Below are positions 16,730 to 24,393 of a stretch of 48,383 bases of DNA, one piece after another. The translations under genes and the position numbers were made by a program. Numbering within the stretch: the stretch's first letter is position 1; the number at the start of each line of letters is the position of its first letter. The notes below the pieces were generated by a model. The model saw only the letters and a program-made list of their open reading frames with translations, had not been told where the DNA came from and searched no databases. Source of the DNA: Corynebacterium sp. HMSC04H06 (GTDB lineage: Bacteria > Actinomycetota > Actinomycetes > Mycobacteriales > Mycobacteriaceae); the NCBI RefSeq assembly GCF_001815935.1, contig NZ_KV823425.1, positions 387-48,769 of the forward strand, read 5' to 3'.

Positions 16730-18772
16730 CTAGAAGGCGCCGCCGCGGCCACCGCCGCTGAAGCCGCCGCCCCCGCCGAAGCCACCGCCGCCAAAGCCGC
16801 CGCCGAAACCGCCGTGGTTGCCGCCGCCGAGCATCTGGCCGATGACCATGCCGGTGACCACGTTGCCGGCGACGTTGCCGGCTTGCGCGCGGCGCTGGGA
16901 GCGGCGGTAGTCGTCGATGTCGCTCTTGGCCCGTTGCAGCGCGGCCTGGGCGGCGGCCAGCGCCTGCCGGGCGGAATCGAGGGCGCGCTGGATATCGGAC
17001 TTCTTGTACTGCAACGCCTGGGCGTGCAGGCGCTCCGCATCCGCCAGGGCCGTACGCGCGGAGGCGCCGATGAGCCGCCCGCGCGAGGAGATGAGATCCT
17101 CGGCGGCCTGGATCTGCGCGGCCGCGGCGTTCAGCTGCTGGTCCAGCAGCGCCAGCTGGCGCGCGTGGGTCGAGGTGACCTCGCGGACGCGGTCCAAGGC
17201 CTGATCGACCTCGGTGTCGATGGTGGCCAGCTCTGTGTAGCAGCCCAGCGGATCGGCCTCGCCCTCGGTGCGGGCGCGTTCGAGGGAGCGCTGGGCGCGG
17301 CCGATCAGCTCGTCCAGGGCGGCCCAGTCGGCGGCGGTGCCTTGGGATTGGCCCTGCTGCTTGAGGCGCTCGGCTTCGGCCAGCTCCTCGTCGACTTCGG
17401 CAATCAACGCGCCCAGCTGGGACTTGGCGGTGGCGATATTGGTCTCGGCGTTTTCCACGCCGGTCAGCAGGCGGTTGGCCACCTCGAGGGCGTGCTCGCA
17501 GGACCGGATGGTGTCGATCAGCCCGCCCTGCTGGCCCGCCGGCTGGGCGGCAATTCCCCGGGCGCGCTCTAAGTCCTTGTCCGCCTCGTCCAGGCTGACC
17601 GCGGCCATCTCGACGTTGTCGGCGATGGACTCGAGCATCTCGGCTGAGTAGTTGGCCTGCAGCGACTCCCAGGTGGCCTGCGCCTGCGGCTGGCGGGCGC
17701 GCAGGTCGACCACGCGCTGGGTCAGCTCGTCCAGCTTGCTGTCCGCGGTGGCCAGCAGGTTGCGCATCTCGGCGAATTCTTCCGCCTGCTCGTCCAGGGC
17801 CCGGTCCGCTTGCCCGCAGGAGGAGATGATGTCGACCAGCATCTGGCGGCGCTGGGACTCGGATTCCGGGATGGAATCATCCAGGCGCTGGCGGATGTCG
17901 AAGGCCTTGCGCAGCGTGGCGGTGGAGTGGTTCATCGCGCGGGTGAACTGGCGGGTGCGCTCCGCCCCGAACTCGGCCTGGGCCAGCTGCAGCTCCTCCT
18001 TGCCGCGGCGGATGGACTCGTCGGTGGAGACCAGCTCCTCGCGGGCGCGCTCCTCCAGGGTTTCGAGCGGCAGGGCGCCGAGCCGGCGGGTGTCGGCCGG
18101 GTCGATGCTGCGGGCATCGGTCAGCGTGGCCTGCGACTGCTTCTTGGTCTTGCGGCGCGAATAGGCCCAGATGCCGCCGCCGGCCGCGGCGAGTGCGGCC
18201 CCGCCGCCCAGCAACCAGCCGGTGCCGCCGGCGCCCTCGTCGCCGTGCCCCTTGTTGAGTGCTTCCTCGACGACGGCCTGCGCCGCACCGGGGAAGTCGT
18301 CGGCGGCCAGGCGGGTATAGGCGGCGTCGTAGAGTCGGTCGATATCACTCTGGTTCCACTCGCTGCCCACGTAGACGCCGGCGTCCCGGGCGTCCACGTT
18401 GACCACGAAGGCGGCGGTGTTCTGCCCGCGGGAGTTGACCACCTGCTGCGCGTAGTCTTGGGCCTGCAGGCCGGACAGGTCGTTGGAGTAGATGATGTAG
18501 AGAAGGCGCTGCTGCTCGGTCTGCAGTTCCGAAATCTGCTCGGAAAGCTGGCTCACCTCGGCATCAGAGAGCACGCCGGCCTCGTCCGTGACCGGCTGGC
18601 GCATCTGGCTGGGAGCCAGCGCGAGGACCGGCCCGTGCTCGCCTGGCGCCGCCGTTGCCTCCAGGGCGACCGGGGCGGCGCAGGCCACCAGCGCGGCGGC
18701 GGAAATGGCTGACAGCCGCAGTGGCAGCCGGGAGTTTGCGACGGGGTGGGGCAGGTGAACGCGCTTTGTCAT
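16730..18772 (-). CDS. Secreted TPM-domain protein with coiled coil and Gly-rich tail
   Basis: The 680-residue protein has a signal peptide (about 1-42, ending ALEATAAPGEHG). A TPM_phosphatase/YgcG-type domain follows at about 60-185, with VTDEAGVLSDAEVSQLSEQI and the NTAAFVVNVDARDAGVYVG core. A membrane segment lies at about 192-213, followed by a basic stop-transfer. A long Ala/Glu/Gln-rich coiled-coil region runs from about 220 to 640, and a Gly/Phe-rich tail closes the protein. TPM proteins occur at the cell envelope; their biochemical role is unsettled. ATG 18772 is chosen because TATTCT lies 7 nt upstream on the minus strand. The far-upstream ATG would lie inside the divergent promoter. 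Confidence 0.85.
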   Translation of the reverse strand: MTKRVHLPHPVANSRLPLRLSAISAAALVACAAPVALEATAAPGEHGPVLALAPSQMRQPVTDEAGVLSDAEVSQLSEQISELQTEQQRLLYIIYSNDLSGLQAQDYAQQVVNSRGQNTAAFVVNVDARDAGVYVGSEWNQSDIDRLYDAAYTRLAADDFPGAAQAVVEEALNKGHGDEGAGGTGWLLGGGAALAAAGGGIWAYSRRKTKKQSQATLTDARSIDPADTRRLGALPLETLEERAREELVSTDESIRRGKEELQLAQAEFGAERTRQFTRAMNHSTATLRKAFDIRQRLDDSIPESESQRRQMLVDIISSCGQADRALDEQAEEFAEMRNLLATADSKLDELTQRVVDLRARQPQAQATWESLQANYSAEMLESIADNVEMAAVSLDEADKDLERARGIAAQPAGQQGGLIDTIRSCEHALEVANRLLTGVENAETNIATAKSQLGALIAEVDEELAEAERLKQQGQSQGTAADWAALDELIGRAQRSLERARTEGEADPLGCYTELATIDTEVDQALDRVREVTSTHARQLALLDQQLNAAAAQIQAAEDLISSRGRLIGASARTALADAERLHAQALQYKKSDIQRALDSARQALAAAQAALQRAKSDIDDYRRSQRRAQAGNVAGNVVTGMVIGQMLGGGNHGGFGGGFGGGGFGGGGGFSGGGRGGAF

Positions 18773-18779
18773 GGTCACC

Positions 18780-18785
18780 AGAATA
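18780..18785 (-). promoter_or_regulatory. -10 hexamer of the TPM gene
   Basis: On the minus strand TATTCT lies 7 nt before the TPM gene ATG. It is only 12 bp from the -10 of the divergent gene, so the two promoters overlap. Confidence 0.5.
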
Positions 18786-18797
18786 CCGTGTTGCTGG

Positions 18798-18803
18798 CAT
18801 ACT
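18798..18803 (+). promoter_or_regulatory. -10 hexamer of the YdcF-like gene
   Basis: CATACT lies 7 nt before GTG 18811 and faces away from the TPM promoter. Confidence 0.45.
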
Positions 18804-18810
18804 GGGCACG

Positions 18811-19431
18811 GTGAAACCAGCCGCAACACAACCTTTCCGCACGCATGGCGCGCCGGCCTGGATCGCGGTCCTTGGCACCGCGCAATACGACGGGGTGGCC
18901 TCCCGTGTGCTCGCTGCGCGCATCGCCACCGCCATCCAGCTCGCCCATAGGCACCCGGCCGCCGCGGTTTTCACCCTGGGCGGCAACCTGCCCGGCGACC
19001 GCTTCACCGAGGCCGGCGTGGCGGCCCGGGACATTGTGGCAGGCGGCATCGACAGCGCCCGGGTCACGGCGCTGCCGGAGGGCAACGACACGGCCGGCTC
19101 CCTGGCCGCGCTGGCCCGCGAGGTCTCCGCGCACGGGCTGGGCGACGGCGTCATCGTCACCGATCCGCTGCACCGCGCGCGGACTGCCGCCCTGGCCCGG
19201 CGGGCCGGCCTGCGTGCTAGCACTTGCGGGGCGCGCGACTGCCCGCAGCGCTTCCCGCACCGTTCCTGGTGGCGCGCGGCCGCCCACGAGGGCGGGGGAC
19301 TGGCCGTCCTCGGCGCGGAGATGACCGTAGGGCCCCGCCGGGCGCGGCAGCTGCGAGGGGTGCTGCACGGCATCGAAAACTGCCTGCGGCCCTCGCGCGC
19401 CCGCCGCAACCATTTCCTACGCGCCGATTAG
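18811..19431 (+). CDS. YdcF/DUF218-family protein
   Basis: The 206-residue protein follows the DUF218 pattern: a first strand IAVLGTAQYDG with RVLAARIATAI, VFTLGGNLPGDRFTEAGVA, EGNDTAGSLAALARE, and VIVTDPLHRARTAALARRAG. The family includes SanA and YdcF, envelope-linked or SAM-binding proteins of unclear chemistry. No signal peptide or membrane segment is present, so this version is cytoplasmic. GTG 18811 is set by the leaderless -10 spacing; longer in-frame reading would run back through the divergent TPM gene. Confidence 0.8.
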   Translation: MKPAATQPFRTHGAPAWIAVLGTAQYDGVASRVLAARIATAIQLAHRHPAAAVFTLGGNLPGDRFTEAGVAARDIVAGGIDSARVTALPEGNDTAGSLAALAREVSAHGLGDGVIVTDPLHRARTAALARRAGLRASTCGARDCPQRFPHRSWWRAAAHEGGGLAVLGAEMTVGPRRARQLRGVLHGIENCLRPSRARRNHFLRAD

Positions 19432-19459
19432 CCAACCGGCCGCGGCCCGGCCCGGCGTT

Positions 19460-19465
19460 TAGACT
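19460..19465 (+). promoter_or_regulatory. -10 hexamer of dgt
   Basis: TAGACT lies 6 nt before GTG 19472, the leaderless spacing. Confidence 0.5.
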
Positions 19466-19471
19466 GGCAGG

Positions 19472-20779
19472 GTGACCTATAGCTACCAACCCGCCGACCG
19501 CGAGCGCCGCAGCCCCGAAGGGACCAAGGGCTCGAACTTTCCTTCCGGCAGCGCTGCCGATGCCGACCACCGCGGCGCCTTCGCCCGCGACCGCGCCCGC
19601 GTGCTGCACTCGGCCGCGCTGCGCCGCCTAGCCGACAAGACCCAGGTGGTCGGCCCCCACGACGGGGACACTCCGCGCACGCGGCTGACCCACTCGCTGG
19701 AGGTCGCGCAGATCGCCCGCGGCATCGGCTCCGGCCTGGGGCTGGATCCGGACCTGTGCGACATGGCCGGACTGACCCACGACATCGGCCACCCGCCCTA
19801 CGGGCACAACGGCGAGAACGCGCTCAACGAGGTCGCCGCGGACTGCGGCGGCTTCGAGGGCAATGCGCAGACCCTGCGCATCCTGAGCTTCCTGGAGCCG
19901 AAGATCCTCGGGAGCGGCGCGGAAAGCGAGACCTCCTACGGGCTCAATTTGACGCGCGCGGCCCTGGACGCGGCGTGTAAGTACCCGCGCACCAAGACCA
20001 ACCCGGACGGCACGACCAACCGCAAATACGGCTGTTACGACGAGGACGCGGCCACGCTCGAGTGGCTGCGCGCCGGGCACGCCGACGATCTGCCCTCCAT
20101 GGAGGCCCAGGCCATGGACTTCTCGGACGACATCGCCTATTCCGTCCACGACGTCGAGGACGGGGTGGTCTCCGGCCGCATTTCGCTGCAGGTGCTTTGG
20201 GACTTGGTGGAGCTGGCCGCCCTGGCTGACAAGGGCGCGGACGCCTTCGGCGGCACGGCCGAGGAGCTGCTGGCTGCTGCCGATTCCCTGCGCCGCCTGC
20301 CGGTGGTCAACCGCGCCGCGGACTTCAACCACACCCTGGACGACTACGTCGCTCTCAAGCAGCTGACCTCGGAGCTGGTGGGCCGCTACGTCGGCGCGAC
20401 GGTGGAGGCCACGCGGGCGGCCAACGCGGACCTGTTGGCCAGCAACCAGCTGGGCCGCCAGCACGGCCGTCTGGTGGTTCCGCCGCTAGCGGACGCGGAG
20501 GTGCGGCTGCTGAAAACCATCGCGGTCCTCTACGTCATGGACGAGCCGACCCACCTGGCCCGCCAGGATAGGCAGCGCGAGCGCATCTACCGCGTCTTCG
20601 ACTACCTGACTGCCGGCGCGCCGGGGGCGCTGGACCCGATGTTCAGGCTCTGGTACGACCAAGCGGAGACCCCGGCGCAGCGCTGCCGCGTCATCGTGGA
20701 TCAGATCGCGTCCATGACCGAGTCCCGCCTGGAGCGGCTGGCCCGCCAGTCCGCGGACCTGGCCGGCTTCTACGACTAG
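19472..20779 (+). CDS. dgt: Deoxyguanosinetriphosphate triphosphohydrolase-like protein
   Basis: This 435-residue HD-superfamily enzyme hydrolyses dNTPs to deoxynucleosides and triphosphate. It shows the RLTHSLEVAQIARGI histidine, the HD pair in LTHDIGHPPYGHNGE, and the later Asp in MDFSDDIAYSVHDVEDG. The N-terminal segment ARDRARVLHSAALRRLADKTQV is typical of the dGTPase type 2 group. It is followed by dnaG in the same direction, as in mycobacteria, but here an RNase/barstar pair on the other strand lies between them. Confidence 0.93.
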   Translation: MTYSYQPADRERRSPEGTKGSNFPSGSAADADHRGAFARDRARVLHSAALRRLADKTQVVGPHDGDTPRTRLTHSLEVAQIARGIGSGLGLDPDLCDMAGLTHDIGHPPYGHNGENALNEVAADCGGFEGNAQTLRILSFLEPKILGSGAESETSYGLNLTRAALDAACKYPRTKTNPDGTTNRKYGCYDEDAATLEWLRAGHADDLPSMEAQAMDFSDDIAYSVHDVEDGVVSGRISLQVLWDLVELAALADKGADAFGGTAEELLAAADSLRRLPVVNRAADFNHTLDDYVALKQLTSELVGRYVGATVEATRAANADLLASNQLGRQHGRLVVPPLADAEVRLLKTIAVLYVMDEPTHLARQDRQRERIYRVFDYLTAGAPGALDPMFRLWYDQAETPAQRCRVIVDQIASMTESRLERLARQSADLAGFYD

Positions 20780-20780
20780 C

Positions 20781-20821
20781 CACGACCAGGTGCGACCAGG
20801 TGCGACCAAGGAACAACCAGG
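20781..20821 (+). repeat. Short degenerate 10-bp tandem repeat
   Basis: Three near-identical units of TGCGACCAGG and one more diverged copy follow the dgt stop codon immediately. Function is unknown; replication slippage is the simplest origin. Confidence 0.5.
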
Positions 20822-20829
20822 TAGAACTC

Positions 20830-20847
20830 GCCGCGAATAGGCGCGGC
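20830..20847. terminator. Hairpin between convergent dgt and barstar genes
   Basis: GCCGCG-N6-CGCGGC forms a 6-bp GC stem that touches the barstar stop codon. It lacks a U-tract, so a bidirectional terminator is only a suggestion. Confidence 0.3.
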
Positions 20848-21092
20848 TAGCGCAGCAGGCGCACGCCGAGGTCGTCGAGCACCCGGCGCAGCCGCCGCGA
20901 GTCGGCCTCGGGCACGCACCAGTCGGCGCAGACGATGGAATCCAGGCCGAGCTCGCGCAGGAAGTCGGCTAGGGCGTCGAGGTTGCGCGGGGCGGGGCGC
21001 TCGCCGGCCTGGCGCAGGTTGCCCAGCGCCCGGTAGAAGTCGGCCTCGCTGCGCAAGCGGTCCGTTATCAGTACGCGTTTAGTGTTCGGCAT
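20847..21092 (-). CDS. Barstar-family ribonuclease inhibitor
   Basis: The 81-residue acidic protein has the barstar core: an N-terminal strand with ITDRLRSEADFYRAL, the RNLDALADFLREL helix used by barstar to plug the RNase active site, and a C-terminal RRLRRVLDDLGVRLLR. It lacks a signal peptide, consistent with a cytosolic immunity protein. It is encoded immediately downstream of a guanyl-specific RNase and overlaps it by 14 nt, so the two are co-expressed. The pairing is what makes the assignment firm. Confidence 0.85.
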   Translation of the reverse strand: MPNTKRVLITDRLRSEADFYRALGNLRQAGERPAPRNLDALADFLRELGLDSIVCADWCVPEADSRRLRRVLDDLGVRLLR

Positions 21093-21564
21093 CTGGGATC
21101 TCGCAGAAGCTTTCGTAGTGGTCGGAGGTGTAGTACCAGTGCTCGGGGTCGGTCTCGCTGCCGCCGCCGGTCACGATCCGGCGCTCGCCGCGGTGGTTAA
21201 GCCCCGGGGTCTCCACGGTGTACTCGCGGTAGTAACCGGAGGCCTGGTCCGGCAGCACGCCTTCGTAGTTGCCGAAGCGCTGGTTGTCGTTGTCCGGGTG
21301 CGGGTAGGGCCCGCCGGCCTGGATGGTCTCCACGGTCTCGGCGGCCTCGCCCGGCAGGGTGGACAGCTCGCACGTATCATTCTCTGCCGACGCGGCAGTC
21401 GCCGAGCTTCCTGTGCTCCCCGTGCCGCCGGAACCGGTCTCCGAGCCCGCACCCGAGCCGGAGCTATTGCTGCCGAAGTCGAGGCCGAAGTAGCCCGCGA
21501 TGAGAACCACCGCGAGCCCGCCTAAGGCCACCGGCCACGATTTTTGGGAGCTACCGCTTTTCAT
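21079..21564 (-). CDS. Membrane-anchored or secreted guanyl-specific ribonuclease (RNase Sa type)
   Basis: The 161-residue protein has a hydrophobic N-terminal segment (about 13-30, WPVALGGLAVVLIAGYFG), a Gly/Ser/Thr-rich linker (35-60) and a barnase/RNase Sa-like domain. The domain matches Streptomyces RNase Sa along LPGEAAETVETIQAGGPYP, the GYYREYTVETPG strand with the general-base Glu, RGERRIV with the catalytic Arg, and TSDHYESF with the general-acid His. It should cleave RNA after guanosine outside the cell. The start ATG 21564 gives a clean signal-anchor; longer reading extends into the divergent dnaG promoter. Barstar follows with a 14-nt overlap. Confidence 0.88.
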   Translation of the reverse strand: MKSGSSQKSWPVALGGLAVVLIAGYFGLDFGSNSSGSGAGSETGSGGTGSTGSSATAASAENDTCELSTLPGEAAETVETIQAGGPYPHPDNDNQRFGNYEGVLPDQASGYYREYTVETPGLNHRGERRIVTGGGSETDPEHWYYTSDHYESFCEIPDAEH

Positions 21565-21628
21565 GGCTTTAAGTTGTAACAGGTGTGCCAGCCGATACCG
21601 AAATTGGGTGCCGGTTTGCCGCGCTGGG

Positions 21629-21634
21629 TACGCT
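21629..21634 (+). promoter_or_regulatory. -10 hexamer of dnaG
   Basis: TACGCT lies 7 nt before ATG 21642. This spacing and protein similarity agree on the start. Confidence 0.5.
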
Positions 21635-21641
21635 GTTACAC

Positions 21642-23558
21642 ATGGCGCGAGGCAGGATTCCGGAAAGCGATATTCAGCAGATCCGAGAGCGTGCACCGAT
21701 TGAGGAGATCGTGGGCGAATACGTCCAGCTCAAACCGGCGGGGCACGACTCCATGAAAGGCCTGTCTCCCTTCAAGGACGAAAAGACCCCGTCGTTCCAC
21801 GTGCGCCCCCAGCGCGGCTATTTCCACTGCTTTTCCACGGGCAAGGGCGGCGACGTCTTCACCTTCCTGATGGAGATGGAACAGCTTAGCTTCCCCGAGG
21901 CTGTCGAGGCCGTCGCACAGAAGATCGGCTACCACATCAATTACCAGGGCGGGACCACCGGCGCCCGCGACGTGAAACCGGGCACCCGCCAGCGGCTCAT
22001 CCAGGCCAACAAGGCTGCGCACGAGTTCTACCGCCAGCAGCTAGAGACCCCGGAGGCCGCCACGGCCCGCAACTTCCTGCTGGATCGCGGTTTTTCCCAG
22101 CAGGTCATCTACGACTTCGAGTGCGGTTACGCCCCGGACGGCTGGGACACGCTGACCAAATACCTGCTGCGCATGGGCTTCGATTACGAGGAGCTGGAGG
22201 CCGCTGGGCTGTCCAAGATGGGCCGGCGCGGACCCATCGACCGCTTCCACCGCCGCCTGCTCTGGCCGATTAAGGACATGGCCGGCAACGTCATCGGCTT
22301 CGGCGCGCGCAAGCTCTTCGACGACGACAACCTGGGCAAGTACATGAACACCCCGGAGACCATGCTCTACCACAAGTCCAAGGTGCTCTTTGGGCTGGAC
22401 GTGGCGAAGTCGAGCATCGCCAAGCAGCGCCAGGCCGTCATCGTGGAGGGCTACACGGACGTGATGGCCATGTACGCCGCCGGGGTGCCCAACGCGGTCG
22501 CCTCCTGTGGCACGGCTTTTGGCGGGGAACACCTGCAGCTGCTGCGGCGCCTGATGCTGGATGACAGCTATTTCAACGGCGAGCTCATCTACACCTTCGA
22601 CGGCGACGAGGCCGGGCAGAAGGCCGCCCTGCGCGCCTTCGAGGGCGAGCAGAAGTTCACCGGCCAGTCCTTCGTCTCCATCGCCCCGAACGGGATGGAT
22701 CCGTGCGATCTGCGGCTCAAGCGCGGCGATGCCGCCGTGCGCGAGCTGGTCGCCGACCGCATCCCGATGTTTGAGTTCGTCATCGAGTCGCTGATTTCCG
22801 GCTACCGGATCGATACCGCCGAAGGCCGCCTGCAGGCCCTGCGCCGCGCTGTCCCCGTCGTCGCGCAGATCCGCGACAAGCCCCTGCAGCGTGAATACGC
22901 CCGCCGCCTGGCCGGCTGGGTGGGTTGGCCGGAGCCAGAAGAGGTCATGCACCAGGTCGACCAGGCCGCCCGTGACAACCGCTCCAACGCCCAGCGCAAG
23001 CCGGTCATGCAGGCCAAGCGCTTCGACAACGCGCAGGCCCAGCCCGCCCAGCAGGACGTGCCGGCCATTCGCCCGCCGAGCCCCAACGAGACCCACCTGT
23101 GGCCGCAGCGCGAGGCCCTCAAGCTGGCCCTCCAGCACCCGGCCGTGGTGGGCGAGTACTTCGATGGCCTGCCAGCGGATTCCTATACCAACGACGCCTA
23201 CCGGACCGTGCGGGAGGCGATCGCCGCGGAGGGCGGCGCCGTGCGCGGCGCGCAGCTGCCCAACGTCGAGTGGCTCGCCGACGTCGCCGGCCAGATGCGC
23301 GATCTCACCGGCCGCAACTTTGTCTCGGAGCTGGCCGTGGAAACCATCCTGCCCACCGGCGATATCCCGTTGGAAAGCTACGCGGACTCCGTGCTGTCCC
23401 GCCTGCAGGAATCCCGCGTGGCCGACCAGATCGCCCAGCTCAAGGCGCGCCTGGGACGCATGCGCCCCAGCGACGACGAGCGCGCCTACAACAGCCTCTT
23501 CGCCGATCTGGTCGCCTTGGAGCAGGCCCGCCGCGAGCTCAACGAGCGCGCGCTCTAG
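21642..23558 (+). CDS. dnaG: DNA primase DnaG with degenerate zinc-binding domain
   Basis: The 638-residue primase makes RNA primers at the replication fork. The RNA-polymerase domain is intact, with the TOPRIM motifs VIVEGYTDVMAM (Glu) and YTFDGDEAGQKAA (Asp-x-Asp). The C-terminal helical region (about 450-638) should contact DnaB. The N-terminal CHC2 zinc region is altered: GLSPFKDEKTPSF carries Ser and Lys where Cys and His normally bind zinc, and FHCFSTGKGG keeps only one of the two following Cys. Three of four ligands are therefore missing. Start ATG 21642 gives MARGRIPESDIQQIRERAP, the usual primase N-terminus. Confidence 0.95.
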   Translation: MARGRIPESDIQQIRERAPIEEIVGEYVQLKPAGHDSMKGLSPFKDEKTPSFHVRPQRGYFHCFSTGKGGDVFTFLMEMEQLSFPEAVEAVAQKIGYHINYQGGTTGARDVKPGTRQRLIQANKAAHEFYRQQLETPEAATARNFLLDRGFSQQVIYDFECGYAPDGWDTLTKYLLRMGFDYEELEAAGLSKMGRRGPIDRFHRRLLWPIKDMAGNVIGFGARKLFDDDNLGKYMNTPETMLYHKSKVLFGLDVAKSSIAKQRQAVIVEGYTDVMAMYAAGVPNAVASCGTAFGGEHLQLLRRLMLDDSYFNGELIYTFDGDEAGQKAALRAFEGEQKFTGQSFVSIAPNGMDPCDLRLKRGDAAVRELVADRIPMFEFVIESLISGYRIDTAEGRLQALRRAVPVVAQIRDKPLQREYARRLAGWVGWPEPEEVMHQVDQAARDNRSNAQRKPVMQAKRFDNAQAQPAQQDVPAIRPPSPNETHLWPQREALKLALQHPAVVGEYFDGLPADSYTNDAYRTVREAIAAEGGAVRGAQLPNVEWLADVAGQMRDLTGRNFVSELAVETILPTGDIPLESYADSVLSRLQESRVADQIAQLKARLGRMRPSDDERAYNSLFADLVALEQARRELNERAL

Positions 23559-23590
23559 CACACCGAAAGCCCACCGAAAGCACGCCCAAA

Positions 23591-23620
23591 TCCAAGCCGT
23601 CCTCCGGCGGACGGCTTGGA
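23591..23620 (+). terminator. Strong hairpin downstream of dnaG
   Basis: A perfect 12-bp stem (TCCAAGCCGTCC with GGACGGCTTGGA) closes a 6-nt loop 33 nt after the dnaG stop. There is no U-tract. Together with the next hairpin it separates two convergent genes. Confidence 0.6.
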
Positions 23621-23634
23621 AAGGCACAGATAAA

Positions 23635-23658
23635 GCGCGGGCCCTGGTGGGCCCGCGC
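23635..23658 (-). terminator. Strong hairpin downstream of the YtxH-like gene
   Basis: A perfect 10-bp GC stem, GCGCGGGCCC with GGGCCCGCGC around a TGGT loop, lies about 30 nt past the minus-strand stop. On the minus strand it is followed by TTTATC, giving a weak U-tract. Confidence 0.6.
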
Positions 23659-23688
23659 GCGTGCTGGGCTAATCGAGATTAGGCGAGG

Positions 23689-23961
23689 CTAGTCCTCGTC
23701 GGGCTCGTAGATGCGATCCCGAGGGATATCCGGCTGCTCGGTCGACCGGGTGCCGCGGGAACGCAGGTCCTTGACCTCCCGCATGCGCGGCTCCGGGTCC
23801 AGCCGGTTGGCCACGGCCTTGCGCGCAGACCGCAGGGCGGACTTGGTGGCGGGGGAATTGACGGCCTTTTGGTAGGCACCCTTGATCTGGTGATAACGCT
23901 TGCGGCCGGCCTTAGTGCCGAAGACGTACCCGGCTGCGGCGCCAACAACGAACTGAATCAT
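23689..23961 (-). CDS. Small YtxH-like protein
   Basis: The 90-residue protein begins with a glycine-zipper-like hydrophobic segment (MIQFVVGAAAGYVFGTKAGRKRY) characteristic of YtxH/DUF-type envelope or stress proteins of actinobacteria. A basic helical middle and an acidic, low-complexity C-terminus (about 65-90) follow. Function is unknown. It is monocistronic and convergent with dnaG. Confidence 0.75.
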   Translation of the reverse strand: MIQFVVGAAAGYVFGTKAGRKRYHQIKGAYQKAVNSPATKSALRSARKAVANRLDPEPRMREVKDLRSRGTRSTEQPDIPRDRIYEPDED

Positions 23962-24124
23962 GGGCGGTAGATTACTCCCTTGCGAAAAATCGACGATAGG
24001 TGTGGTGCTTTTTACGCTCCCAGCCTACCTATTTTCCCTCCCCGCCCGAACGGGGGTGAGGGTGGCGAAGTGTTTTCTTAGTCTTCCGTATATGCATTCG
24101 GCACTATATATTTAGGGGGTGGAC

Positions 24125-24220
24125 ATGGGAATGATACCGGCCGTACCCGCTGCTAATGAGACCGCAGCGGGCCTGGCGTGGGCCGCTTTGTTGCTGGCGG
24201 GCTCGCAGGAATCGGCCTAG
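24125..24220 (+). CDS. Possible 31-residue peptide
   Basis: An ATG with an excellent purine-rich AGGGGGTGG site starts 6 nt upstream opens a 31-codon frame. The product has a short hydrophobic stretch (GLAWAALLLAG) flanked by MIPAVPAANETA and ends SQESA. I recognise no family. The ribosome-binding site and the AT-rich TATATAT upstream support expression; the length does not. It could be a small membrane peptide or a leader. Confidence 0.4.
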   Translation: MGMIPAVPAANETAAGLAWAALLLAGSQESA

Positions 24221-24341
24221 AAAAGACCGCGCGCAACGGCGCGGGCGACGGGCCCGTGCGGGCGCGGCGGGGGAGCGCGCGACATTCACCCTGCTGCGGG
24301 TGGAATAACGGTAGCGGGATTGTTTCGGCCTCGGTAAGATA

Positions 24342-24353
24342 TTAACAAGTTAA
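24342..24353. promoter_or_regulatory. Dyad TTAAC-AA-GTTAA in the wecB promoter
   Basis: A perfect 5-bp palindrome with a 2-nt centre lies just after the -10-like TAAGAT and about 40 nt before the wecB start. Its position fits a repressor site. I do not recognise the regulator. Confidence 0.35.
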
Positions 24354-24393
24354 CCCACTAATTTTGTATTCCTAAATTCGCCTAAGGAGCGTA

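Larger units (their letters stand above)
23962..24393. promoter_or_regulatory. 432-nt region upstream of wecB
   Basis: It contains an imperfect GC hairpin around 24036-24062 (CCCTCCCCG with CGGGGGTGAGGG), a possible 31-codon ORF (24125-24220), a GC-rich stretch (24225-24280) and an AT-rich segment before wecB. That last segment holds the -10-like TAAGAT (24335-24340), a dyad at 24342-24353 and the wecB ribosome-binding site AAGGAG. Confidence 0.4.
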
